Source of the DNA: an uncultured Porphyromonadaceae bacterium
GTDB taxonomy: Bacteria; Bacteroidota; Bacteroidia; Bacteroidales; Muribaculaceae
Direction of reading: 5' to 3'
Assembly: GCA_902495075.1 (NCBI GenBank)
Contig: CABUVO010000022.1
Location: 13,009-77,008, forward strand
DNA: 64,000 nucleotides
Positions within the stretch are counted from its first letter, which is position 1. The number at the start of each line of letters is the position of its first letter. Shown in pieces: positions 25,338 to 34,461 of the stretch. The notes below the pieces were generated by a model that worked only from the letters and a program-made list of their open reading frames with translations, searched no databases and was not told the origin of the DNA. The position numbers were made by a program, and so were the translations under genes.

Positions 25338-26222
25338 ATGCACTTAATCATACCAAATGATATTCGTGCAGAGATAATCAATAATTATCTTTGGAATGAT
25401 AAGAAGGATATTTCTTTCATAGGCAATCATAATAGAAATGCTTATGAAGATATTTCTTCAGTTATACAAGAAGGGAACACTATAAGGATAGAACTGTCCA
25501 AACAGAGTCTGTATGACATTTTACCGGAATCACTTTTTCACCCCATTAATAGGTTCGATAACATACCGTCAAATGAATACAAAGAAAGATTTGCAGATGA
25601 AGTTGAACAACAGCGAATCGAAGAAGCAAATGCGCGAGCTTTTTTTTCTTTGTATGACAAATTCATTTTTGGATTAAGTTCTATTTTTGCTGAAGTTAAG
25701 CAAAAGGATTATGGCGATAATCGCATTTTAGCGGACATCATTTGTGATTCATTAAGCCCTGACCTAAAAAATAATCGGTTTATTTCCCGTATCATAGAGT
25801 TTACGCCACAATGTAAGGGCATTAGGGGTGATTTGACTAAGATTACATTGATGCTTCGTAAAATAATTGCTGACGAAGGATTAAGGCTGATTCCTGATAA
25901 TAATTATCAAACCATTACTGACATTAATCCAAGATATAATTGCTTTTTATCCAAGACAGATGATGGCTCCGATGAGTTATTCTTAGGGAACACTTTTGAT
26001 GAACAGGTTCTATCTTTCAAGATTCAATATTGGAATGATGATTATTGTGACGAATCTTTTTTGAGTCTGGTAACCGAAATAAGAGATTTTGAGGATTTCC
26101 TAAATGACTATTTCATGGGGATAGAGACCTCAATACATTTCGATATATCAACACATACACTTCCGGTGAGACTATCCGATGACATGTGCCACAATTACTT
26201 AGACTACAATACAAACATATAA
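25338..26222 (+). CDS. tssG: Probable TssG-like T6SS baseplate protein
   Basis: The 294-residue protein has no signal peptide or membrane helix. Its LPESLFHPINRF and RAFFSLYDKFIFGLSSIF segments recall the TssG pattern of short aromatic motifs followed by helices. It is the first of four consecutive cytosolic genes (TssG, TssK, TssE, TssF candidates) that match the baseplate gene set of Bacteroidales T6SS. The call leans on synteny more than on motifs. TssG and TssF form the baseplate wedge around VgrG. Confidence 0.55.
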   Translation: MHLIIPNDIRAEIINNYLWNDKKDISFIGNHNRNAYEDISSVIQEGNTIRIELSKQSLYDILPESLFHPINRFDNIPSNEYKERFADEVEQQRIEEANARAFFSLYDKFIFGLSSIFAEVKQKDYGDNRILADIICDSLSPDLKNNRFISRIIEFTPQCKGIRGDLTKITLMLRKIIADEGLRLIPDNNYQTITDINPRYNCFLSKTDDGSDELFLGNTFDEQVLSFKIQYWNDDYCDESFLSLVTEIRDFEDFLNDYFMGIETSIHFDISTHTLPVRLSDDMCHNYLDYNTNI

Positions 26223-26226
26223 TGGT

Positions 26227-27225
26227 ATGCCTCTAAAAGTTACATGGAAAAAAGGGATGCGTTTGACTACTGATGTGTTTAATGCATTAGATCTGTCAAT
26301 CGAAGAGAGTGTGAGATTATCAAATCTTGTAACCACAGGGGGGCGTATGGGACTGATTCCTGTAAACAAGCCCTTTGAACTATCAATAAATGTAAGCAAT
26401 AACGTTCTTGAAGTGGTTTCCATCTCTTGTCATGGAGTAACCAAGAGTGGAAAAATTGTTGATATTGATTTCGACTCAAATTATACGAATACTTTTGATA
26501 CGAGAATCGCTATTCCCAATGCAAATCCCGATGAAGCGTTTCTGCTTATAGTCAAACTTCACGACAAACAATGGCGGGAAGTTAACGAGATGTATTCGGA
26601 ACAGGCCTATTCATTTGAGCTGGTTAATGAGAACAGTCCCATAGATTGCGACTCATTGCCGATAGGTTACGTCGTAAATCAATACGGTTGGAGACTGGAC
26701 GAAACAGAATTTGTACCGCCGTGTCTATATACCAACGCTCATTTCAAGTTTGTAGAACTTGTGAATCGAGCTATAATCGTTCTAAAATCCATTTCAGACC
26801 TCTGCCTGAATGCCAATAATTGCGTTGCCCGGTATCTCCTCGCGACACTGTGGCCTGCAGTGGTACGAAGTCGTATCGATATAGAAAGTTCCAAGGAACA
26901 GTTGATACCGGCTGAGTTGTTTGCTGTAATACAAAAGGTGATATCAGCATTTGTAATCGGTTGTTCGATAGATGAGTACATCACCTTGGAGAATGCGGAT
27001 CCATTTATAGCTTATCATCAAAAGCCCTACGACGGCAGGAATATCTACCGGGATATTCTAAAAGGTATAGAACTATGTTCAGAAATCGCCATTAAAATGG
27101 ATGCCGTTTGCAGTATGACAGAAGTAAGAGAGACTTCGGCTCTGCCTGTTGAGAAACCTAAACCTAAGCCTGCTCCGGAATCTAAACCGGTGGAACGTAA
27201 TCGTTGGGAAGGGATAGAAATATAA
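26227..27225 (+). CDS. tssK: TssK-like T6SS baseplate protein
   Basis: The 332-residue protein opens VTWKKGMRLTTDVFNAL, which resembles the conserved W-xx-GM-xL start of TssK. A strand-rich shoulder follows, then a helical middle (residues about 170-290), and finally a proline/lysine-rich tail (KPKPKPAPESKP). TssK links the baseplate to the membrane complex in other T6SSs. In this lineage the partner must differ, since TssL and TssM are absent. It lies 4 bases after the TssG candidate and 1 base before tssE. Confidence 0.68.
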   Translation: MPLKVTWKKGMRLTTDVFNALDLSIEESVRLSNLVTTGGRMGLIPVNKPFELSINVSNNVLEVVSISCHGVTKSGKIVDIDFDSNYTNTFDTRIAIPNANPDEAFLLIVKLHDKQWREVNEMYSEQAYSFELVNENSPIDCDSLPIGYVVNQYGWRLDETEFVPPCLYTNAHFKFVELVNRAIIVLKSISDLCLNANNCVARYLLATLWPAVVRSRIDIESSKEQLIPAELFAVIQKVISAFVIGCSIDEYITLENADPFIAYHQKPYDGRNIYRDILKGIELCSEIAIKMDAVCSMTEVRETSALPVEKPKPKPAPESKPVERNRWEGIEI

Positions 27226-27226
27226 T

Positions 27227-27727
27227 ATGACTTCATATATTTCAATACCATTATCAATCAACTTATCTCCTTTCCCATCACTTGATAAAGAGAACGAAGA
27301 TATAGAAAGTTGCATAAACAACATCATTGAACTTATTGTATTCACTCCGAAGGGCACTTTTGCAGCGGATCCTGAATTCGGGTTCGAGTATTGGAATCAT
27401 GAGTTCTCAAATATTGATGTACGAGAGTTCAACAATAGCTATATGGGGATGGTTTCAGATTCAAAGTCACTTAATGATGTGTCAAGAAAACAGTGCGAAC
27501 ATAGTCTTAAAGAAAGTATTCTCTCATATGAACCTCGACTGTTAAACCCGGAAGTAAAGATAGAACTTGAAATCAACAATAAAATAAGAAAACGCAAGTC
27601 TCAGTCAAAATATGAGATGCGTATCCTTATCAATGGTTCTATTGATGATGGTTTGGGAATAGCGAGACCTTTTGAAAAACGAATCTCTTTCATGGTTGAG
27701 CCTACGGCTAAGAAAATAAGCATATAA
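27227..27727 (+). CDS. tssE: TssE, gp25-like baseplate protein
   Basis: The 166-residue protein has the gp25 pattern: an N-terminal beta hairpin, IELIVFTPKGTFAADPEFG, a helix with SLKESILSYEPRL, and strands ending in a charged C-terminal segment. The EPR motif in YEPRL is the most conserved feature of TssE. It starts sheath polymerisation from the baseplate. It is tightly packed between the TssK and TssF genes. Confidence 0.82.
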   Translation: MTSYISIPLSINLSPFPSLDKENEDIESCINNIIELIVFTPKGTFAADPEFGFEYWNHEFSNIDVREFNNSYMGMVSDSKSLNDVSRKQCEHSLKESILSYEPRLLNPEVKIELEINNKIRKRKSQSKYEMRILINGSIDDGLGIARPFEKRISFMVEPTAKKISI

Positions 27728-27728
27728 T

Positions 27729-29504
27729 ATGGATCCTATAATCCAATCAAATATTGATGAATTGATCACTGTTTTTAAGGAATCCGGGGCAAATCTAAGT
27801 GATCCGGTTGCTAAATTGATGGTGACGGCACTGATTCATCAGGCACAAAAAATAAAAGATGAAATAGCCGGACTGCCAGATAAAGTATTGGCAAGACTTG
27901 CTGAATATTTTATTCCTAAGAATAAGATTGATGCTTCTCCTGCGCTCTGCCTGTTGCAACCAACAATAAAATCTAAAAAAGGTATTGATGCGCATATCCT
28001 TGCAGACGGAACATTTTTTTCTTTCAAGGTTGATAACAAAACGAGTTTGTCATTCTATCCGTTATTCCGTAATTGTATATTGCCTATTGCCGCAATCCAT
28101 ACACTGACTGATAGGAAACTTGTATCAAAAGGCATGCGCTCTGACTTGAACTTAAATTGTAAGGGAAAGGTATGGGTTGGGCTTGAAATGTCGGCGGATA
28201 TTGAGTCTCTGGCAGATGTTTCTTTTTATATAAAAAACAATGATGGTATTATGCCGGATAAAATTCTTGTTGGCAATGAAATGATTGAATTATCATTTAC
28301 CGGAGCGAATAATTTATCTGATATACCTATGATGGAGCCGTTCGATTCTCAGCAGGTAACTCCATCATCAATCGAAGTGTTTTCAAATATACAAAGGGAA
28401 TTATCCGGGATGAAACAAGGGAGATTGATCTATATCACCGATAATCTAAAAGATAGGGATATTTATAAATATAAAGCCTACCCAAAATCATTCCAACAAT
28501 ATCTGGAGAGCTCTGACTTGGATAAATTTGAAAATAATACTCTCTGGATTCTGTTTGATTTTGGAGACGATTATAATATACCGGACAATATTGAGATTAT
28601 CCCCAATGTCATCCCATGTGCCAACGTTGCATTAAATTCGGTAAATTTGACGCAAACATCTCCCATTGCAAAATTGACGAAAGATGACGGTTCTTTTTTC
28701 TTGAATATAGTGGATACGTCTCTCTCTTCTCAGAAGCAAGGATTCAGTACGATTGCGGAAGACGTAGTCATTCGCGACTTTGATGTAAATTGCTATAATA
28801 GAGAAAATTTGCATAGAGATGCCCGTAATTTATATAATAAATTTATTGAAGATTACCATGCCTTTGTGGATTATCATTCTCTCAAGGATGGCGAACTGAT
28901 TAGAGCGCTAAGAGAGTTGGTCAATAAAATAGGGAAAAGTGTCTTATCTGCCGGTGATGTAAAGAACCTGTTTGATGAAGGTACTTATGTTATGAGGGGG
29001 GTCGGATTAATTGGGAAATCGACAAGTGTAAAAGTTTCATATCTCACGACTAACGGTAAGTTGGGGAATGCTCCAAAAGTAGGCATGGCAATGGAAAATA
29101 AGAAAGATGCCGCTCTTGAAAAGGACGTTACAGTGATTTCATCAGCCATAGGGGGAGTTGATAAGGCTTCGGCAGACGAACGGTATGAAATGCTTCGTTA
29201 CTATACTCTCACATCAGACAGACTCTACACCAAGATGGATATTGATGCCTTTTTACGACTTCAATTGCTCAAAGAATTTGGGAAGGAAGAAATAAAACGT
29301 ATTGGTCATAATATCCGAATTGAAGGTGCAGCGGGGTCTGACAGGCTGGTTAGAGGATTATATATCGACATAAAATTTAAAGATGAAAAGAATTATCACA
29401 AAGCTAAAAATAATGCCTTAGATAAGAAACTGCATCAAATGATTGTTGATAAATCCTGCATCTCAATGCCAATAATTATAGAATTAATTAATCCAATGGA
29501 ATAA
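27729..29504 (+). CDS. tssF: TssF-like T6SS baseplate protein
   Basis: At 591 residues this is the size expected for Bacteroidales TssF. The N-terminal helical region with LARLAEYFIPKNKIDASPALCLLQP resembles the TssF segment in which a helical bundle precedes the first strand domain. The C-terminal part has DAFLRLQLLKEFGKEEI. It follows tssE by one base. TssF forms the wedge with TssG. The assignment combines weak motif likeness with strong synteny. Confidence 0.68.
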   Translation: MDPIIQSNIDELITVFKESGANLSDPVAKLMVTALIHQAQKIKDEIAGLPDKVLARLAEYFIPKNKIDASPALCLLQPTIKSKKGIDAHILADGTFFSFKVDNKTSLSFYPLFRNCILPIAAIHTLTDRKLVSKGMRSDLNLNCKGKVWVGLEMSADIESLADVSFYIKNNDGIMPDKILVGNEMIELSFTGANNLSDIPMMEPFDSQQVTPSSIEVFSNIQRELSGMKQGRLIYITDNLKDRDIYKYKAYPKSFQQYLESSDLDKFENNTLWILFDFGDDYNIPDNIEIIPNVIPCANVALNSVNLTQTSPIAKLTKDDGSFFLNIVDTSLSSQKQGFSTIAEDVVIRDFDVNCYNRENLHRDARNLYNKFIEDYHAFVDYHSLKDGELIRALRELVNKIGKSVLSAGDVKNLFDEGTYVMRGVGLIGKSTSVKVSYLTTNGKLGNAPKVGMAMENKKDAALEKDVTVISSAIGGVDKASADERYEMLRYYTLTSDRLYTKMDIDAFLRLQLLKEFGKEEIKRIGHNIRIEGAAGSDRLVRGLYIDIKFKDEKNYHKAKNNALDKKLHQMIVDKSCISMPIIIELINPME

Positions 29505-30200
29505 ATGGCGATAAAGGTTCCATCATGTTTAATGCAATTAGTCGAAGATGTTCCGGAACGTTATTTTGCCGAAGCATTCAGATTTTTGAGAATCAACGAA
29601 ATGTCGGTTTTTAAAAAATTTTGTGCAAAAAAGGGGTCAAAAGAAGTATGCAAGAATTTTTTATTATCCACGTTTGGGGCAGATAAGGCAGCTGTGCAAT
29701 TAATGTATGCAAAAATAGAAAATATTTTATTTGTAGGAGGATGTGCCCCGGGGGTTGGAATCGCGTTTAATTTGATTGATGCGTGTTTCTGTTTTATTTT
29801 GGGCAATTGGTTAGGACTTATTGTAGCGATATTGTCATGTTTCCCGATTCCAGGATTTAAGGTGGCAGGAAAAGGGTTGGAGAAATTCTTGACAATAGCT
29901 ATAAAAAGAATACCCATTGGCAAAATAAGTTCAGACTTTATTAAGTTGATAGGTAAGCGCGTGTGCCTGTTAAAGAATATTGTTGTTAAAGACCCTTATA
30001 AAGCAATTGCAGACAGCGTAAGAAATTTGGTCACCGAAGTTAATAATCCTTTTGCGCAAGAGATTATAAAAGAGCTGAGCAAAGCAATCGGGCACTTTGG
30101 TCCGAAATTGGAAGCAAAAACTATCAGTAATTACACTCATATGACAATAAGTCCATCTTTATTGGAGGTTATGAAAACTAAAGCAGGCAACATTCTATGA
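29505..30200 (+). CDS. Hydrophobic-centred protein of unknown function
   Basis: This 231-residue protein has basic ends and a long glycine-rich hydrophobic centre (about residues 67-130, for example GGCAPGVGIAFNLIDACF and GLIVAILSCFPIPGF). No signal peptide is present. The centre recalls the pre-toxin hydrophobic segments that precede toxin domains in secreted effectors, but no toxin domain follows. It begins one base after tssF and its stop overlaps the next gene by 4 bases. It may be a membrane-inserting effector part or a structural subunit; no function can be assigned. Confidence 0.4.
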   Translation: MAIKVPSCLMQLVEDVPERYFAEAFRFLRINEMSVFKKFCAKKGSKEVCKNFLLSTFGADKAAVQLMYAKIENILFVGGCAPGVGIAFNLIDACFCFILGNWLGLIVAILSCFPIPGFKVAGKGLEKFLTIAIKRIPIGKISSDFIKLIGKRVCLLKNIVVKDPYKAIADSVRNLVTEVNNPFAQEIIKELSKAIGHFGPKLEAKTISNYTHMTISPSLLEVMKTKAGNIL

Positions 30201-31171
30201 AATGCTTTATAACTCTGATTTTACTTTTTATTAGTCAACTATCATATTGTTACAATCCTGCCGCAGTGCAAGCTTATATTGCACAGCATAAGGAGACAGC
30301 ACTTAAAAATGAGAGGGAATATGGTATACCGGCTCCTATCATACTTGCACAAGGCATATTGGAATCCGGGGCAGGGACAAGTAGACTGACTATTTCTTCA
30401 AATAACCATTTTGGAATTAAGGCAGGCTCAAAATGGAAAGGAAGAGTACATCTGGCATGGGATGATGAGACACAAAAAAGCAGGTTTAGATGTTATTCTT
30501 CAGCCGCCGAATCTTATCAAGACCATGCGCGATTGCTTACCACAAATTCATGTTATCGCCCTTTATTTAAAATAAACATATATGATTATCGCGGATGGGC
30601 TCATGGGTTGAAGAAAGCAGGTTATGCAACCGCACCAAGATATGCGCAGGCTCTTATTGGCATCATTGACCAATATAAGCTATATGAGATAAATGGCGGA
30701 GCAAAATTAAGACCCGGCAAGACTGTGATAATTACGAGCTATAAAACGGTAGAAAGCCCCGTATTTGAAGAAGATTGTATTCTTTATGAAGATGAGGAAT
30801 CTGAGGAACAAATAATGATTGCTGAAGCAGCCGCTCGATATGCCGTGCTAATCAATGATATTCATTGCACGGTTTTACAACCCGGTGAGACTCTTGCCTC
30901 AATTTCACGAAAATACGATATTTCTCCTGTTCAGTTACTAAAATTTAACGAACTCGGTTCTGAGTATCAAGTGAAGGAAGGTGATATTGTATTCCTTGAT
31001 AAGAAAAAGAAAAAATACGATGGTTCACAGGATGTATATATTGCCAAACCCGGAGAGACACTTTACGACGTTTCTCAGGAATTCGGCATACAATTACATC
31101 AACTTGCCAGGCTCAACAATATGAATGACTACGTTCGGCTTCAAGAAGGTACTCGGATTATATTAAAATAA
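30197..31171 (+). CDS. Glucosaminidase-LysM peptidoglycan hydrolase
   Basis: The 324-residue protein has a signal peptide (ITLILLFISQLSYC), a FlgJ-like glucosaminidase domain with ILAQGILESGAGTSRL (catalytic Glu56) and NNHFGIKAG. It has two C-terminal LysM domains (about 226-275 and 278-324, each with GETL and a helix). It would cut glycan strands in the periplasm, most likely to open the wall for T6SS assembly. Delivery as an effector is unlikely because of the signal peptide. It lies between the baseplate genes and the first kinase gene, abutting the latter. Confidence 0.82.
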   Translation: MKCFITLILLFISQLSYCYNPAAVQAYIAQHKETALKNEREYGIPAPIILAQGILESGAGTSRLTISSNNHFGIKAGSKWKGRVHLAWDDETQKSRFRCYSSAAESYQDHARLLTTNSCYRPLFKINIYDYRGWAHGLKKAGYATAPRYAQALIGIIDQYKLYEINGGAKLRPGKTVIITSYKTVESPVFEEDCILYEDEESEEQIMIAEAAARYAVLINDIHCTVLQPGETLASISRKYDISPVQLLKFNELGSEYQVKEGDIVFLDKKKKKYDGSQDVYIAKPGETLYDVSQEFGIQLHQLARLNNMNDYVRLQEGTRIILK

Positions 31172-32479
31172 ATGCTTGACATCAACGAAATATTTGAAAA
31201 AGGATTACCTTTTGACGGACATTACAAGCTTATTGACTTGTTGAGTACCGCCGGAGGATCAGCTGATGTCTGGTTGGCTATAGATTTGAACACAGTCGAC
31301 GAGACATGCGATGAATCAAAGGCTACGAAAGTCGTTATCAAGATTTATCGTCCTAAAAACATGATTGACATAGAAGGAGAATACCAATTCAGAAAAGAAT
31401 TTAAAAAGGTCTTCGGCTGTCATCATGAAAATATAATTCAGCCGACCTATTTCTCGATATTTAAAGATTCCCCTTATCTTGTTTTGCCGTATTGTCCGTC
31501 CGGGTCCTCTGAACTCTTGATAGGTCAATTGACAACAAAAAATGATATTTGGAAATATATTTTTGAAGTTTCATCCGGATTGGCATATCTTCATGAACAT
31601 ACCCCCCAGATTATTCATCAGGACATAAAACCGGCCAATGTCTTAATCGATGATAATGGTAATTATGCTATCACTGACTTCGGTATCAGTGCTGAAATGG
31701 GAGGCGCGGATATAGAATCCGAAGATGAGACCGGAGGAACATTCGCATATATGGCTCCGGAACGATTCATCGAAGGTACGCCTCCTATGCCCGAAAGCGA
31801 TATTTGGGCTTTGGGCGCAACTCTGTATGAATTATTGACCGGTGATGCACCTTATGGGAATAATGGCGGAAGTAAACAGAAAAAAGGAGAACATATACCC
31901 CCCATCAGGCAGCGTGTGCCGGAGGCGGTCAAGGAGCTTATCTATTCATGTCTTGCTTATGAGACAAAAGACAGGCCCACTGCCCGCCAAATTGTAGACA
32001 CTGTGTTAAAGAAGAGGTATGCAAGAAGTAAGAAAGCCCTTGGGTTTGTTATAGTATCGATTTTAGTTCTGGCTGTCGGATTGACATTCTATTTTACCAG
32101 CAAGCACACCACAAATCCCGAAGCTCATCTTAATTCTCTTCTTGTAAGTGCCGACTCAATAGTTCATGAACAAATAAATACCATAGACTCCAATAACGGT
32201 ATCCCTAACGCAGAGAATGTTTCGGAGCTAAAAAAAGCCGTAGTTCTTTATAATAAAGTCCTGAAGGATTCACCGGATTCATTTACAAAGAAACAGAGTG
32301 CGAATAAAAAAGTCAATACTATAAACGAATTGATTGACATATTTGAAGAATACGATTACACGGTTGGGCTCATAGAAAGTGCAGAAATCACTGAAATGGA
32401 GGATAGCGTAAATAAATACTCCCTTATCAGAGATAATCAAATAATCAGAATAAATAACTTAACTCAACAGCTTAAATGA
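31172..32479 (+). CDS. Membrane Ser/Thr protein kinase, copy 1
   Basis: The 435-residue protein is a Hanks-type kinase. It has a Gly-rich loop variant (TAGGSADVW), the ATP lysine Lys57 (VVIKIY), the catalytic loop IIHQDIKPANVL with Asp151, the metal site ITDFGIS with Asp169, and MAPERF and ESDIWALG motifs. One membrane helix (about 289-310) leads to a 120-residue periplasmic helical domain. The HRD motif reads HQD, which loses the arginine and so may not need activation-loop phosphorylation. It fits the PpkA role of T6SS threonine-phosphorylation pathways. Its start is one base after the hydrolase, and it overlaps the next gene by 4 bases. Confidence 0.86.
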   Translation: MLDINEIFEKGLPFDGHYKLIDLLSTAGGSADVWLAIDLNTVDETCDESKATKVVIKIYRPKNMIDIEGEYQFRKEFKKVFGCHHENIIQPTYFSIFKDSPYLVLPYCPSGSSELLIGQLTTKNDIWKYIFEVSSGLAYLHEHTPQIIHQDIKPANVLIDDNGNYAITDFGISAEMGGADIESEDETGGTFAYMAPERFIEGTPPMPESDIWALGATLYELLTGDAPYGNNGGSKQKKGEHIPPIRQRVPEAVKELIYSCLAYETKDRPTARQIVDTVLKKRYARSKKALGFVIVSILVLAVGLTFYFTSKHTTNPEAHLNSLLVSADSIVHEQINTIDSNNGIPNAENVSELKKAVVLYNKVLKDSPDSFTKKQSANKKVNTINELIDIFEEYDYTVGLIESAEITEMEDSVNKYSLIRDNQIIRINNLTQQLK

Positions 32480-34428
32480 AACTACGATTTTGTTTTCTCG
32501 CTGTCACGTTATGCCTCATAAGTTTAGGTGGATTTGCGTTGCCGAAAGACAATTATAATACACCACAGTGCACAGAACTTGTAAGGCAGGCAAACGATGC
32601 CTATAAGAAGGGTAAATACAGCGATGCCAAAGTCCTTTATGAAAGGGCTCTTGCAACCGGAGATGGTTATTATGCCAATCTCTGTAAAGAAAAACTCAGA
32701 GCTACTAATGCCCTACTTGCAGGTAATCAACAACGCGGTGTGCGAACTCCGGTTTTTGAGATATCTCAAGATACGGTTAAAATCAGCTATGTCGGTGGCG
32801 ACTATCCCATTCACGTTGATGGGACAAACTGGTCTGCATCAAAACCAAATGATGATTGGTGTCGAATTGAGGTAGACAGAAAGAAAGGAATCGTAAAGAT
32901 TTATTCTTCACCGAACCAATCGACAAACAGTCGAAATACTTTTGTTACCATCAAGAATGGAAACGGGAAAAAGAAAACAGTAGAAGTTATCAATGAAGGG
33001 TCACCTGAGATTCTGCGCAGCTCGGCACAAAATCTTGTGTTTACACCTAACGGTGAGACTAATGTCGTCGACATCGATGCCAACACTGACTGGGATATCG
33101 CTGATGTTCCTGGATGGCTACGTGCCATAAAAGGTGCCGGAGATATTCAGTTTACAGCTTCACCCAATGAAGAGAATAAGGACCGTATAGCTCAGGTGAA
33201 GGTCGAGACTCCTTCAAAACAGGAGATAACAATAAACATCATACAGGGTGCGACTCTCGACTCATTGGCATTCTCTAAAAACAATCTCCATTTTGGACCA
33301 GATGGAGGTGATGAATACATTCATGTGCTGACCAATGCAGACGATTGGAGATTTGGAGACTTTCCTCACTGGTGCCAGCTTGAAAGAGTCGATGATCACA
33401 CTATCAAGGTTCATTGCACACCCAACGAACCTGTGGATATGCCCCGTGAGGCCAGTGTCAACGTCACTACCGGTACACAGCACCTCGGTATAAACGTTTT
33501 TCAGGCTCCGAAACCGATAGTACACATTATCCCTACCGACGGTATAGGTGGCCGTAAAATATCTTTTGGTTTTTCTGCCGGTTATTTGTACCCAATGATT
33601 AATGCCAGTTCATCGTCAACTAATACTTATAGCCCAGTAAATTATAATTTGGCTAATAACGATGAGCAGGTAGGGTATTCATCATCAGGTGGTTTCAGCG
33701 TCTCTGCATTTGCAGATATTCGTCTTTACAAAAATCTATATCTTAACGCTGGATTGAATTTTTTATATTACAAATACAAGAATGGAATATCAGGCGAAAT
33801 GGTTTGGACTATTCCTCAGACCTCTTCATATTATTTGAAGGGTAAGGCATTGGTAAATTTCAATGAGAATTATAAAGTAGCCACATTGGATGTCCCGATT
33901 CTTGCTTCTTATCGTGTCCCTGTTACTAAAAAGAGTCATTTCCAGCTTAATCTTGGACCCGTTCTAAGTTTTGGTCTGTCATCTAATTTAGACTTCTCCG
34001 GGAATACAAATTCTGGTCAAATGTATAAGTATAAAATCGTTAATGGCAAAGCAACTAACGAGCGCTATGACAATTCAACATATAGTAGTCATTTGAATTA
34101 TGACGGGAAATTCGATCTCTTCTCTAAGGGAGCCAAATATAGAATGATGACATCCGACGGTGCTAATGGAGATGCATATAATAATTCCTCATTCGATGCT
34201 GCGCCTTTTAATCGTGTAAATTTTGGACTCCGCGTAGGTACTGGTTACGAATATATGGGGATAAGTTTGAATGTGTCTTATCAGTTCATGGTGACCAATC
34301 AAGCCAATAAAAAATATTGGGATGGTGATAGGTGGACAGTATTCGGGAATGGATCCGAGCTAATGACTGGATACACTCAACGAAATAATTATTTGCAAGT
34401 AACCATAGGATACACATTTAGATATTGA
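32476..34428 (+). CDS. TPR-BACON outer-membrane beta-barrel protein
   Basis: The 650-residue protein has a signal peptide and a short TPR-like helical repeat (about 28-80, QANDAYKKGKYSDAKVLYERA). Three BACON-type beta domains follow (about 95-175, 180-255 and 260-342), each with a tryptophan-cysteine or tryptophan-leucine core and an asparagine turn. A C-terminal beta-barrel (about 355-650) ends ITIGYTFRY, a typical outer-membrane strand. BACON domains often bind carbohydrate or mucin. Coupled by a 4-base overlap to the kinase, it may sense the outer surface or anchor the machine; both are inference. Confidence 0.68.
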   Translation: MKLRFCFLAVTLCLISLGGFALPKDNYNTPQCTELVRQANDAYKKGKYSDAKVLYERALATGDGYYANLCKEKLRATNALLAGNQQRGVRTPVFEISQDTVKISYVGGDYPIHVDGTNWSASKPNDDWCRIEVDRKKGIVKIYSSPNQSTNSRNTFVTIKNGNGKKKTVEVINEGSPEILRSSAQNLVFTPNGETNVVDIDANTDWDIADVPGWLRAIKGAGDIQFTASPNEENKDRIAQVKVETPSKQEITINIIQGATLDSLAFSKNNLHFGPDGGDEYIHVLTNADDWRFGDFPHWCQLERVDDHTIKVHCTPNEPVDMPREASVNVTTGTQHLGINVFQAPKPIVHIIPTDGIGGRKISFGFSAGYLYPMINASSSSTNTYSPVNYNLANNDEQVGYSSSGGFSVSAFADIRLYKNLYLNAGLNFLYYKYKNGISGEMVWTIPQTSSYYLKGKALVNFNENYKVATLDVPILASYRVPVTKKSHFQLNLGPVLSFGLSSNLDFSGNTNSGQMYKYKIVNGKATNERYDNSTYSSHLNYDGKFDLFSKGAKYRMMTSDGANGDAYNNSSFDAAPFNRVNFGLRVGTGYEYMGISLNVSYQFMVTNQANKKYWDGDRWTVFGNGSELMTGYTQRNNYLQVTIGYTFRY

Positions 34429-34461
34429 AATAACATAATAAATAAATTCAAACAAAAAGAA

